Part shown: positions 18,011 through 28,332 of the stretch, piece by piece
How the letters are laid out: the number at the start of each line of letters is the position of its first letter
Position numbering within the stretch: position 1 is the stretch's first letter
NCBI RefSeq assembly: GCF_046297595.1
Contig: NZ_JBKBHT010000006.1
Location: forward strand, 1 to 64,000
DNA length: 64,000 nt
Direction: 5' to 3'
Source: Ferrovibrio sp046297595
GTDB taxonomy: Bacteria; Pseudomonadota; Alphaproteobacteria; Ferrovibrionales; Ferrovibrionaceae
Program-made: the position numbers and the translations under genes
The notes under the pieces: generated by a model
Told to the model about the DNA's origin: nothing
The model's database searches: none
Seen by the model: the letters and a program-made list of their open reading frames with translations, nothing else

Positions 18011-19860
18011 ACTCGCCTGTTCCCACCGAGAAGCCGCCGGTCTCATCCATCGGGTTGACCACCGATTTCCTACACCTGGCACGGCCCTACTGGGGCGGTC
18101 CCGAACGCTGGACCGCATGGTTTCTGCTGATAGCCATCGTTGTTCTGGCGGTGGCGCAGGTGCTGCTGGCCATCCGCCTCAATCTTTGGAACGCCGATCT
18201 GTTCGATGCCCTGGAGCGGCGCTCGATGGAAGGCTTCATGCATCAGGTGCTTGTTTTCGTGCTGATCGTGCTGGGCACTATGGCGGTCAACGCCGTGCAT
18301 CTTCATTTCAAACGCAAGCTGCAACTCGGCTGGCGGGAATGGCTCACGGATCGCCTGATCAATGAATGGATGCGGGACGGCCGTCAATTCCGGTTGGGCA
18401 TGGTGCCTGGCAGCCACAGCAATCCCGACGGCCGCATCGCCGAGGATATCCGCATCGCCACCGAGGCAGCGGTCGACCTGTTTCATTCGCTGACCTACTG
18501 CATTCTGCTGCTGATCAGTTTCATCGGCATTTTATGGGTGCTCTCCGGCAATCTGCCGCTTCATGTCGGCAGCATGGAATTCAGCCTTCCCGGTCACATG
18601 GTCTGGCTGGCCTTCCTCTATTCCGGCGTCGGTTCCGCACTGGCCATGTTCATCGGCAGGACTCTTGTCTCCGCCGCCGACCGACGTCAGACCGTGGAAG
18701 CCGACCTGCGTTATGCGCTGGGCCGCAGTCGCGAAAATGCCGAGGCCATCGCGGTCGCACGCGGCGAGGCCGATGAACGCGGTTTCCTGCTGCGCCTGTT
18801 TTCGCCAGTCGCCGAGGCCTGGCATAACCAGACCGGCGGGCTGCGTCGCCTGATCCTGTTCTCGTCCGCCTACAGTACGGTAGCGGCCGTATTCCCCATC
18901 CTGGTCAGCACGCCGCGTTATCTGCTGGGCGAGATCAGCCTGGGCGGGCTGATGCAGACGGCACAGGCCTTTCAGCAGGCCACCGCGGCGCTGTCCTGGC
19001 CGATCGACAACTTTCCCCGTCTGGCCGAGTTACGCGCCTCGGCCGAACGCGTGCTGGAACTGCATAATGCCGTGACCGAAGCGGAATTGCAGGGCAAGGC
19101 CGGGGCGGCCGCGCAACGCATCACCGTTGTCACCACAGACAAGCCTGGCCTGAGCTTCCATGATGTGACCCTGGCGGAGCCTGACCAGCGCATTCTTGCC
19201 GCCGGTCTGTCGCTCGAGATCCAGAAAGGCGAGCGGCTGCTGCTGACCGGCGACCAGCATGCAGCCGCGATTCTGTGCAAGGCCGTGGCCGGCGTATGGC
19301 CATGGGGGCGCGGACGGATTGAAGTACCGGCCGAGCCGCTCGCCCTGCTGCCGCAGCGGCCCTATATGCCACCGGGCAGCCTGCGGCATGCCCTGCTCTA
19401 TCCCGAAGCGCCGGCGCGGGCGGACGATGCTACGCTGGCCGATATCCTTCGACGGGTCGGCCTGGAGTTTCTCGTGCCGCAACTGGATGCCGAAACGGAA
19501 TGGAGTCAGACCCTCAGCCCCGGGGATTTGCAGCGCATCGGTTTTGCCCGATTGCTGCTGCACCGCCCGGCCTGGATCCTGATCGACCAGGCCACCGATG
19601 GTGTCGACGAGCAATCGGAACTGGCGCTGATGCATGTACTAGCCGAACTGCTGCCTGAGGCCACCATCCTGGCAGTCGGGCATCATGCCGGCCAGAACGG
19701 CTTTTTCACGCGCCATCTCCAGCTCCAGCGCTCGGACGCCGGCATGATCCAGCTGCAGGAGGAGCCTGCGGCAATAGCGCCCCAGCCGCCGCAGAAATCC
19801 CGCCTTAGCCGGATCGGACGGCTGATCGATCTGGTGCGCGCCGGGCTCGGCGAGGGATGA
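18007..19860 (+). CDS. SbmA/BacA-YddA-like ABC protein with a degenerate ATP-binding domain
   Basis: A 617-residue fusion of an ABC_membrane_2-type membrane domain (about residues 35-330; LWNADLFDALERR, WREWLTDRLINEWMRDGRQFR, NPDGRIAEDIRIATE are typical) and a C-terminal nucleotide-binding domain. The Walker A position reads LLTGDQHAAAILCKAVAG (Gly at 415), with Gly-Lys-Ser/Thr replaced by Ala-Ala-Ile. The signature loop is LSPGDLQRIGFARLL, and Walker B ends in D527-Q528, so the catalytic Glu is Gln. ATP hydrolysis looks impossible, while WPWGRGRI and LLPQRPYMP are kept. SbmA/BacA relatives without this domain run on the proton gradient, which suggests the same here. GTG start, 4-base overlap with glk. 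Confidence 0.85.
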   Translation: MNSPVPTEKPPVSSIGLTTDFLHLARPYWGGPERWTAWFLLIAIVVLAVAQVLLAIRLNLWNADLFDALERRSMEGFMHQVLVFVLIVLGTMAVNAVHLHFKRKLQLGWREWLTDRLINEWMRDGRQFRLGMVPGSHSNPDGRIAEDIRIATEAAVDLFHSLTYCILLLISFIGILWVLSGNLPLHVGSMEFSLPGHMVWLAFLYSGVGSALAMFIGRTLVSAADRRQTVEADLRYALGRSRENAEAIAVARGEADERGFLLRLFSPVAEAWHNQTGGLRRLILFSSAYSTVAAVFPILVSTPRYLLGEISLGGLMQTAQAFQQATAALSWPIDNFPRLAELRASAERVLELHNAVTEAELQGKAGAAAQRITVVTTDKPGLSFHDVTLAEPDQRILAAGLSLEIQKGERLLLTGDQHAAAILCKAVAGVWPWGRGRIEVPAEPLALLPQRPYMPPGSLRHALLYPEAPARADDATLADILRRVGLEFLVPQLDAETEWSQTLSPGDLQRIGFARLLLHRPAWILIDQATDGVDEQSELALMHVLAELLPEATILAVGHHAGQNGFFTRHLQLQRSDAGMIQLQEEPAAIAPQPPQKSRLSRIGRLIDLVRAGLGEG

Positions 19861-19870
19861 TCCAGATCAA
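19857..19870 (+). promoter_or_regulatory. candidate FNR/FixK-type box upstream of the hydrolase gene
   Basis: ATGAT-CCAG-ATCAA matches the consensus TTGAT-N4-ATCAA at nine of ten fixed positions. It overlaps the stop codon of the ABC gene and lies 54 bases before the hydrolase start, a usual place for an activator site. Hydrolase/phosphoribosyltransferase pairs are often found among low-oxygen-induced genes, which fits; the site is unproven. Confidence 0.35.
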
Positions 19871-19924
19871 GGCCCGCCCCCACGCGGTCCGCTATGAATC
19901 CGTTCCAGCAGTCAATGCCGGCGG

Positions 19925-20617
19925 ATGACGCGGATGACGCCAGGGAGAAAACAACAGGGGCAATATTCGGAAGAGCTGGTGGCCATACCGCCATTCGGCC
20001 TTGAAGGACAGCTTGTGCTGCCTTCTCTCTGCCGAGCCGTGATCATCTTCGCCCATGGCAGCGGCAGCAGCCGGAACAGCCCGCGCAACCGGCATGTCGC
20101 CTCTGCCTTGCAGCAGATTGGGTTCGGTACCCTGCTCTTTGATCTGCTGACTGAATCCGAGGCCGGAAACCGTGAACTCGTCTTCGATGTAGAATTGCTG
20201 GCCGAGCGACTGCTCCTGGCCACGACATGGCTGGGCCAGCGTATGGAACGCATGCCCCCGCGCATCGGTTATTTCGGCGCCAGCACCGGCGCGGCCGCCG
20301 CCCTGGTCGCCGCCGCCCAGCCGGATTGTCCCGTGGGCGCCATCGTCAACCGTGGCGGCCGGCCCGATCTGGCCGGTGCTGCCTTGCCCCGGGTTGTCGC
20401 ACCAACCCTGCTGATCGTGGGCAGCCTTGATCGTGAAGTGCTGGGGCTCAATCGTCAGGCCATGGCGCATATGCGCTGCAAAAGCAAACTGCTGGTCGTG
20501 CCGGGCGCCACGCATCTGTTTGAGGAAGCCGGTACATTGGATCAGGTAATCGACCATGCCGGCACCTGGTTCAGCCAACATCTGCTTGATGGCGAGGCGG
20601 TAAATGTTTCTGGATAG
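19925..20617 (+). CDS. alpha/beta hydrolase (dienelactone hydrolase-like)
   Basis: A 230-residue alpha/beta hydrolase with no signal peptide. The nucleophile elbow is GASTG (Ser in GYFGASTGAAAA), the oxyanion region is FAHGSGSSRNSPRN, and LIVGSLDREVL plus PGATHLFEE supply the acid and His of the triad. Proteins of this type occur next to, or fused to, phosphoribosyltransferases. The substrate is unknown. Start is uncertain: ATG 19925 or ATG 19934. The end overlaps the phosphoribosyltransferase gene by 14 bases, so the two are co-translated. Confidence 0.85.
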   Translation: MTRMTPGRKQQGQYSEELVAIPPFGLEGQLVLPSLCRAVIIFAHGSGSSRNSPRNRHVASALQQIGFGTLLFDLLTESEAGNRELVFDVELLAERLLLATTWLGQRMERMPPRIGYFGASTGAAAALVAAAQPDCPVGAIVNRGGRPDLAGAALPRVVAPTLLIVGSLDREVLGLNRQAMAHMRCKSKLLVVPGATHLFEEAGTLDQVIDHAGTWFSQHLLDGEAVNVSG

Positions 20618-21248
20618 AAGCGAGGCCGGACAGAAACTGGCGAAAAGGCTGATGGGGTTCAAGGAGGGAAAACCCATCATCCTGGCTTTGCCGCGCGGCG
20701 GGGTGCCGGTAGCGACCGAAGTGGCTGCGGCCCTGCAGGCACCGCTCGATTTGCTGCTGGTGCGCAAGATCGGCGCGCCGCATCATGCCGAACTGGCCGT
20801 CGCTGCGGTTGCAGATGGCGAGAAGCCAAGGCTTGTCGTGAACCGCGACGTGGTCGATAGCCTGAAAGTCGACGATGATTATCTGCGTGCTGCTGCCCAG
20901 CGCGAACTGGCCGAAATCGAGCGCCGGCGCCAGCGTTACGATATCGGCCAGCCGCATCCCGATGTGAAAGGCCGCATCGTCATCGTTGTCGATGACGGCA
21001 TCGCCACCGGTGCCACTGCGAAGGCCGCGCTCACTCTGTTGCGTGCCGCTGAGCCGAAATCCATCATTCTGGCAATCCCCGTGGCCGCATCGACCACACT
21101 GGAGGAATTCAAGGGCCTGGCCGACCGCATCGTCTGCCTGGAAACGCCGCCGGATTTTTATGCCGTTGGTGCCCATTACCGCGAATTCCCCCAGGTCTCG
21201 GACGAGCAGGTGATCAAGTTGCTGAAATCCATCGCCCCGTCGGCTTAA
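20604..21248 (+). CDS. phosphoribosyltransferase domain protein
   Basis: A 214-residue type I phosphoribosyltransferase. The PRPP-binding loop is VVDDGIATGATA (about residues 130-141), preceded by beta-strand residues IVIV; the N-terminus has ILALPRGGVPVATEVA and LLLVRKIGAPHHAELAVAA. In many genomes such proteins are fused to a dienelactone hydrolase; here they are separate but overlapping genes in the order hydrolase then transferase. The base substrate is not known; this group is not a standard purine or pyrimidine salvage enzyme. GAGG ribosome site upstream of ATG 20604. Confidence 0.9.
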   Translation: MFLDRSEAGQKLAKRLMGFKEGKPIILALPRGGVPVATEVAAALQAPLDLLLVRKIGAPHHAELAVAAVADGEKPRLVVNRDVVDSLKVDDDYLRAAAQRELAEIERRRQRYDIGQPHPDVKGRIVIVVDDGIATGATAKAALTLLRAAEPKSIILAIPVAASTTLEEFKGLADRIVCLETPPDFYAVGAHYREFPQVSDEQVIKLLKSIAPSA

Positions 21249-21326
21249 ACCATCCATCTGCGTCTTGCACCGGACGCCGCCGGATCGCATTTTGGGGTTC
21301 CACGATTGTTGAGCCGGTGCGATCCG

Positions 21327-22148
21327 ATGACTGCCAAGCCAGACCTTTCCAGCCTGACCGAATTACTGGCCATCATGGCCCGGCTGCGCGATCCGAATGA
21401 CGGCTGCCCGTGGGACCTGGAGCAGACCTTCGCAACTATCGCACCCTATACCATCGAAGAAGCTTACGAGGTCGAAGACGCCATCGCCCGCAATGATATG
21501 GCCGGCCTGAAAGACGAGCTGGGCGACCTGTTGCTGCAAGTGGTGTTCCACAGTCGGATGGCAGAGGAAGCGGGCCATTTTTCCTTTGGCGACGTCGCTA
21601 AAGGGATCAGCGACAAGATGATCCGGCGGCATCCGCATGTCTTCGGCAATGTTTCTGCCGACCGCCCGGAAGCCGTCAGCACGAACTGGGAAAGCATCAA
21701 GGCTGCTGAACGTGCGGCCAAGTCTGCAAGTTCACAGGATGACGTATCGCCGGTGCTGGCTGGAATCACAGCAGGCCTGCCCGCTCTGCTGCGCGCCGTC
21801 AAACTGCAGAACCGGGCGGCGCGCGTGGGCTTCGACTGGCCCGACAAACGGCCGGTGATCGACAAGATCAAAGAAGAACTGCAGGAACTCGAACACGAGA
21901 TCGAAGCTGGTACTGCGCAGACAACCGCGGAAGAATTCGGCGACTTCCTTTTCGTCGTCGCCAATCTGGCCCGTCACTTGAAGCTCGATCCGGAAGACTG
22001 CCTGCGCGCGGCCAACCGGAAATTCGAGCGACGCTTCACCGCGATGGAAAAGATTCTGCAATCTGAAGGCAAGGCGCTGACGGATTGCGATCTTGCCACC
22101 ATGGATGAGGCCTGGAATCAGGTGAAACGGCAAGAAAAGGCCGGCTGA
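21327..22148 (+). CDS. mazG: nucleoside triphosphate pyrophosphohydrolase MazG
   Basis: Hydrolyses NTPs and dNTPs to monophosphates, a house-cleaning and (p)ppGpp-linked role in other bacteria. The 273-residue protein is the full two-domain form. The N-terminal domain has LRDPNDGCPWDLEQTF and EEAYEVEDAI with DELGDLLLQVVFHSRMAEE (the ExxE-12-28-ExxD metal motif); the C-terminal domain repeats EEFGDFLFVVANLARHL and ends with RKFERRF. ATG 21327 is chosen; a TTG 21 bases earlier is also open. It stands alone after the phosphoribosyltransferase. Confidence 0.94.
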   Translation: MTAKPDLSSLTELLAIMARLRDPNDGCPWDLEQTFATIAPYTIEEAYEVEDAIARNDMAGLKDELGDLLLQVVFHSRMAEEAGHFSFGDVAKGISDKMIRRHPHVFGNVSADRPEAVSTNWESIKAAERAAKSASSQDDVSPVLAGITAGLPALLRAVKLQNRAARVGFDWPDKRPVIDKIKEELQELEHEIEAGTAQTTAEEFGDFLFVVANLARHLKLDPEDCLRAANRKFERRFTAMEKILQSEGKALTDCDLATMDEAWNQVKRQEKAG

Positions 22149-22322
22149 ATTCGCGGTAGTCATCCGCCACATTGTCGTCACATCTTCGCCATCGAATGGC
22201 CCAGGCATCTCCTTCGTCAGGCCACATCCCCTGACCATCCTTTGCATGACAGGCACGGCGGTATTGCTTTAGCGACATCGCCTTATTGCCTGTATATGCG
22301 GGAAAATTCCGGAATTCATTCG

Positions 22323-22347
22323 GGAACCATATCCGCTCTCGCGGGTT
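22323..22347 (+). promoter_or_regulatory. candidate EcfG (general stress) promoter upstream of the csbD operon
   Basis: GGAAC (22323-22327), a 16-base spacer and GGTT (22344-22347) match the alphaproteobacterial EcfG consensus GGAAC-N16/17-CGTT in all but one position. It lies 43 bases before the first CsbD gene, whose family is a classic stress-induced one. Supported by a similar element at 61195-61219. Unproven. Confidence 0.4.
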
Positions 22348-22389
22348 TCCCTCACGTTCCTCAATTCATTAATCAAAAGGAGGTTTTGC

Positions 22390-22674
22390 ATGCGCAAGAT
22401 CGCTATTGCCGCCGTTTCAGCCATTGCCCTTCTGGCTGCGGCGCCGCCTGCGGCAGTTTATGCCGCCAGCGGTACCTGGGATCAGGTCGAAGGCAACTGG
22501 AATCAGTTTGCCGGCAAGGTGAAGCAGCGCTGGGGCAAGCTTACCGACAACGACATCACCGTCATCAACGGCAAGCGGCAGGAACTGGTCGGCAAGATCC
22601 AGGAGCGCTACGGCATTGCCAAAAACGAAGCCGAGAAGCAGGTGGATGAATGGGAGAAGGCCCAGTCCAAGTAA
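22390..22674 (+). CDS. CsbD family protein with a signal peptide
   Basis: A 94-residue protein. Residues 1-25 form a signal peptide (RKIAIAAVSAIALLAAAPPA, cleavage near VYA). The mature part is a CsbD domain: GNWNQFAGKVKQRWGKLTD, then LVGKIQERYGI and a Lys/Glu-rich tail. CsbD proteins are small general-stress proteins of unknown biochemical role and are normally cytoplasmic, so the signal peptide is unusual. A strong AAAAGGAGG ribosome site precedes ATG 22390. A close paralogue without a signal peptide is the next gene. Confidence 0.9.
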   Translation: MRKIAIAAVSAIALLAAAPPAAVYAASGTWDQVEGNWNQFAGKVKQRWGKLTDNDITVINGKRQELVGKIQERYGIAKNEAEKQVDEWEKAQSK

Positions 22675-22717
22675 TTTTTCATCCGCCATCCCATCCGATA
22701 TTCAAGGAGATCTCGTC

Positions 22718-22978
22718 ATGCCGAACAAACGCATGGAAGCCAATGTAAAAGCCGCGCTGCCGTCCTGGGATCGCATCGCCGGCAACTGGAAACAATTTTC
22801 CGGCAAGGCCCGCGAGCGCTGGGGCGAACTGACCGACGACGACATCTCGGTGATCGACGGTCGCCGTGAGCAACTGGTCGGCAAGATCCAGGAACGCTAC
22901 GGCATCATCACCGATCAGGCCGAACGGCAGGTTGCCGACTGGCTGAACGATCTGGATGACGCCAAGCGCCGCCACTAA
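22718..22978 (+). CDS. CsbD family protein, cytoplasmic paralogue
   Basis: An 86-residue CsbD protein with no signal peptide. It shares WDRIAGNWKQFSGK, RWGELTDDDISVIDGRR and LVGKIQERYGI with the previous gene; DNA around the last motif is almost identical between the two, which points to tandem duplication. The C-terminus (ADWLNDLDDAKRRH) differs. Start ATG 22718 follows an AAGGAGA ribosome site. It belongs to a four-gene stress-type operon with the DUF883 and membrane-protein genes. Confidence 0.9.
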   Translation: MPNKRMEANVKAALPSWDRIAGNWKQFSGKARERWGELTDDDISVIDGRREQLVGKIQERYGIITDQAERQVADWLNDLDDAKRRH

Positions 22979-23008
22979 GCCCCCACACATTCATTAAGGA
23001 GCATCGTC

Positions 23009-23320
23009 ATGGCTCGCATGAACCGACAAAACACAACTGCGGCGGCGGAAGCCGATCTGGCCGAACTGCGCGAGCAGGTTTCCGATATCGGCACCCAATT
23101 GGGTAGCCTGATTTCCCGCGCCAAGAAGGATGGCACCGCGCTGGCAGAGGCCGAATTGTCTGAATTGCAGACCCGCATCCAGGCGTTGGCCGGCGACTGG
23201 AAAGATCTTGGCCGGGAAGCACTTGGCCGGGTCGAGGAGACGGTGAAGGAGCATCCCGGCAGCAGCCTGCTGGCAGCTTTTGCCGCAGGCGCCGCCCTCA
23301 CCCTGCTGCTGCGGAAATAA
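23009..23320 (+). CDS. DUF883 (ElaB/YqjD/YgaM-like) membrane-anchored protein
   Basis: A 103-residue protein: an N-terminal helical region (about 12-75, DLAELREQVSDIGTQLGSL and ELSELQTRIQALAGDWKDL) and a C-terminal tail anchor (residues about 80-100) after VKEHPGSSLLAAFAAGAALT. This is the DUF883 layout of E. coli ElaB and YqjD, inner-membrane proteins that bind ribosomes in stationary phase. An AAGGAG site precedes ATG 23009. Its stop overlaps the next start by one base (TAATG). Confidence 0.85.
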   Translation: MARMNRQNTTAAAEADLAELREQVSDIGTQLGSLISRAKKDGTALAEAELSELQTRIQALAGDWKDLGREALGRVEETVKEHPGSSLLAAFAAGAALTLLLRK

Positions 23321-23733
23321 TGCTCGGCCCGCTGGCAAGCCTATTGCCCGGCCTGCTGATGGGCGGGGTGCAGGCTGCAGCCTCCCGACGGCAGCGACAG
23401 CGGATTGCCGTTGTGGCCGGTTTGGGCACCATAGCCTGCGCCGCGCTGCTGGCCGCCTTCATGCTGTTCGGCTGGTCGCTGTTCCTGGCCTATGGGGCGA
23501 GCATGATGCCGGCCTGGGCGGCACTGGCGGCCGGCGGCAGCCTGATTGGACTGATCGTGCTGCTGGGCATGATCGCCGCTCTGGTCTGGCAATATTGGCC
23601 AAGCCATGGTTTGCAGGACGAGGTTGAGAAACTGCGCAGCCAGATCGAGCCTGTCGCTCGGGAACATCCGCTGGCAGCCGTTGGCATAGCAGCAGGGCTT
23701 GGGGTGTTACTGACCTCACTGATGCGGCGTTAG
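23320..23733 (+). CDS. YqjE-like membrane protein with a DUF883-like C-terminal tail
   Basis: A 137-residue protein with two adjacent membrane helices (about 30-53 and 62-86) like YqjE/holin-type family members, then a short charged helix (LQDEVEKLRSQIEPV) and a third hydrophobic segment, EHPLAAVGIAAGLGVLLTSL, that looks like the glycine-rich tail anchor of DUF883 proteins. It is the last gene of the csbD operon and is followed by a strong terminator. Exact family not settled; a stress-related envelope role is inferred from neighbours. Confidence 0.7.
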   Translation: MLGPLASLLPGLLMGGVQAAASRRQRQRIAVVAGLGTIACAALLAAFMLFGWSLFLAYGASMMPAWAALAAGGSLIGLIVLLGMIAALVWQYWPSHGLQDEVEKLRSQIEPVAREHPLAAVGIAAGLGVLLTSLMRR

Positions 23734-23747
23734 GCCGCCGAACATGG

Positions 23748-23780
23748 AAAAGGCGCAGATTTCGGTCTGCGCCTTTTTTT
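23748..23780. terminator. bidirectional Rho-independent terminator between the csbD operon and ssb
   Basis: A 9-bp perfect stem (AGGCGCAGA with TCTGCGCCT), extendable by three A-T pairs, a 6-base loop and a seven-T run on the + strand; the minus strand has a short T run too. It sits between the convergent csbD operon and ssb. Confidence 0.9.
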
Positions 23781-23802
23781 GCGTTTCGGATAGAAACCCA
23801 GC

Positions 23803-24312
23803 TCAGAACGGGATTTCGTCGTCCAGGTCGTCGCGGCGGGGCGGCGAACCGCCGCCGGAGGAGCGGCCGCCACCAGCACCGCCCCCGAATCCGCCCGAGG
23901 AACCGCCGCCGGCATAGTCGTCACCGCCGCCATAGGAGCCGCCACCGCCGCCGCCTTCACCACGGCCATCCAGCATGGTCAGCTCACCCCGGAAGCGCTG
24001 CAACACGACCTCGGTGGTGTATTTCTCGGCGCCGTCCTTGTCGGTCCATTTCCGGGTCTGCAGCGAACCCTCGATATAGACCTTGGAGCCCTTTTTGAGG
24101 AACTGCTTGGCCACCTTGACCAGATTTTCGTTGAAAATCACCACTCTATGCCACTCGGTGCGCTCTTTGCGCTCGCCCGAGGCCTTGTCGCGCCAGGTCT
24201 CGGAGGTGGCGATGGAAAGCTGGGCAATCTCCTCGCCCGACTGCATGCTACGGATCTCGGGGTCGCGCCCTAGATTTCCGACCAGGATCACCTTGTTAAC
24301 GCTGCCAGCCAT
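23803..24312 (-). CDS. ssb: single-stranded DNA-binding protein
   Basis: A 169-residue SSB. The N-terminal OB-fold (MAGSVNKVILVGNLGRDPE, then ATSETWRDKASGERKERTEW and VYIEGSLQTRKW) covers residues 1-110. A Gly-rich linker with repeated GGGG and GGSYGG-type runs follows. The acidic tip DDLDDEIPF at the C-terminus is the site that recruits repair and replication proteins. It is divergent from uvrA over 114 bases that contain a LexA-like element. Confidence 0.97.
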   Translation of the reverse strand: MAGSVNKVILVGNLGRDPEIRSMQSGEEIAQLSIATSETWRDKASGERKERTEWHRVVIFNENLVKVAKQFLKKGSKVYIEGSLQTRKWTDKDGAEKYTTEVVLQRFRGELTMLDGRGEGGGGGGSYGGGDDYAGGGSSGGFGGGAGGGRSSGGGSPPRRDDLDDEIPF

Positions 24313-24328
24313 ATCTTAACCCCTATCC

Positions 24329-24343
24329 GTTCACGAAGTGATC
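24329..24343. promoter_or_regulatory. candidate LexA (SOS) box between ssb and uvrA
   Basis: GTTC-N7-GATC matches the alphaproteobacterial LexA consensus GTTC-N7-GTTC at seven of eight positions. It lies in the divergent ssb/uvrA region, and both genes are known SOS targets in other bacteria. One mismatch in a short motif leaves this uncertain. Confidence 0.35.
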
Positions 24344-24426
24344 TTATATCATGCGAATGGCGTATAGTGAAGAACTGTCCTGAAAAGCGCAATATTCGGC
24401 CCCCCAGAGACTCGGCGCAAAAAACC

Positions 24427-27315
<2,889 letters not shown>

Positions 27316-27338
27316 AACAAGGAAAGGATTTTCATTCC

Positions 27339-27743
27339 ATGATCACGCGTAAGGCGCTGACCCTCGACGACGTCCAGACAATCGCCGCCGCCGCCGAGGC
27401 GGAAGCCAAGAAGAATGGCTGGAAGGTCAGCATCGCCATCACCGACGACGGTGGCCATCTGCTGCATTTCCAGCGTCTGGATGGCGCGCCGATCCAGTCC
27501 ACCTGGATCAGCCAGGGCAAGGCCAAGGCCGCCTCATACGCCCGCCGCCCGACCAAGGCACTGGAAGAGATCGTCGGCAATGGTCGCAACGCCTTCCTGT
27601 CGGTGCCCGACCTCGTGCTGCTGGAGGGCGGTGAGCCGATCATGGTCGATGGCATCTGCATCGGCGGCGTGGGCGTATCCGGCGTGAAGTCGTCGGAAGA
27701 TGCACAGGTCGCCCAGGCCGGCATCGCCGCCTTGCTGGGCTGA
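27339..27743 (+). CDS. GlcG/HbpS family heme-binding-like protein
   Basis: A 134-residue single-domain protein of the DUF336 family. Motifs are ALTLDDVQTIAAAAEAEA, VSIAITDDGGHLLHFQRLDG, KAKAASYARRPT and DGICIGGVGVSG. GlcG is co-encoded with glycolate oxidase in E. coli and HbpS binds heme in Streptomyces; neither role is proven here. No glycolate genes flank it, although malate synthase G is encoded 14 kb away. A GGAAAGGA site precedes the start. Confidence 0.88.
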   Translation: MITRKALTLDDVQTIAAAAEAEAKKNGWKVSIAITDDGGHLLHFQRLDGAPIQSTWISQGKAKAASYARRPTKALEEIVGNGRNAFLSVPDLVLLEGGEPIMVDGICIGGVGVSGVKSSEDAQVAQAGIAALLG

Positions 27744-27759
27744 TCCAAGCCTTCTTCCC

Positions 27760-28332
27760 ATGCCGCGCGGCCAGCCCAAAAAGATCACGCCAACATATCT
27801 GGAACGGGCCGCGCTGTTTTACCTGGAACGCTACAGCAGCTCGGCGGAGAATCTCCGCCGGGTTCTGGACCGCAAGATCCGGCGCTCTATCGAGGTGCAT
27901 GGCGCTCCGACTCGCGAGGAAGCCACCGGCTGGGTTGCCGAGCTGATCGCCAAGCTGCAGCGCAGCAACCTGCTCGATGATCGCGCCTATGCGGAAAGTC
28001 GCGTAAGGCGGCTTTATGCCGAAGGCAAGTCGCTCGGCCGCATCCGGCAGACGCTGGCGGTAAAGGGCGTGAACAAGGACGATGTGGCGGCCGCGCTGGC
28101 GCGACTGGAAGCGGAGTCCGCCACCCCGGTTTCCGACCTGCCTGCAGCCGCCGCCTTTGCCCGCAAACGCAAGCTGGGCCCCTATCGTGCCGATCCGCAG
28201 CAGCGCCGCGAGATGCGGCATAAGGACATGGGCGCGCTGGCACGACGGGGATTCAGCCAGGCGATTGCCATGAAGATTTTGAGCGCCGACAGCGTCGCCG
28301 CGCTTGAGGAGATGGTTCATGACGCAGATTAA
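27760..28332 (+). CDS. recX: RecX family regulator
   Basis: A 190-residue, helix-rich RecX-type protein that in other bacteria inhibits RecA. Segments LFYLERYSSSAENLRRVLDR, NLLDDRAYAESRVRRLYAEG, SLGRIRQTLAVKGV and the C-terminal RKRKLGPYR and ALARRGFSQAIAMKIL match the three tandem helical repeats. ATG 27760 (MPRGQPKK) is chosen; the frame is open for 60 bases more without a better ribosome site. recA is not in the window. Its end overlaps trmFO by 14 bases. Confidence 0.85.
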   Translation: MPRGQPKKITPTYLERAALFYLERYSSSAENLRRVLDRKIRRSIEVHGAPTREEATGWVAELIAKLQRSNLLDDRAYAESRVRRLYAEGKSLGRIRQTLAVKGVNKDDVAAALARLEAESATPVSDLPAAAAFARKRKLGPYRADPQQRREMRHKDMGALARRGFSQAIAMKILSADSVAALEEMVHDAD

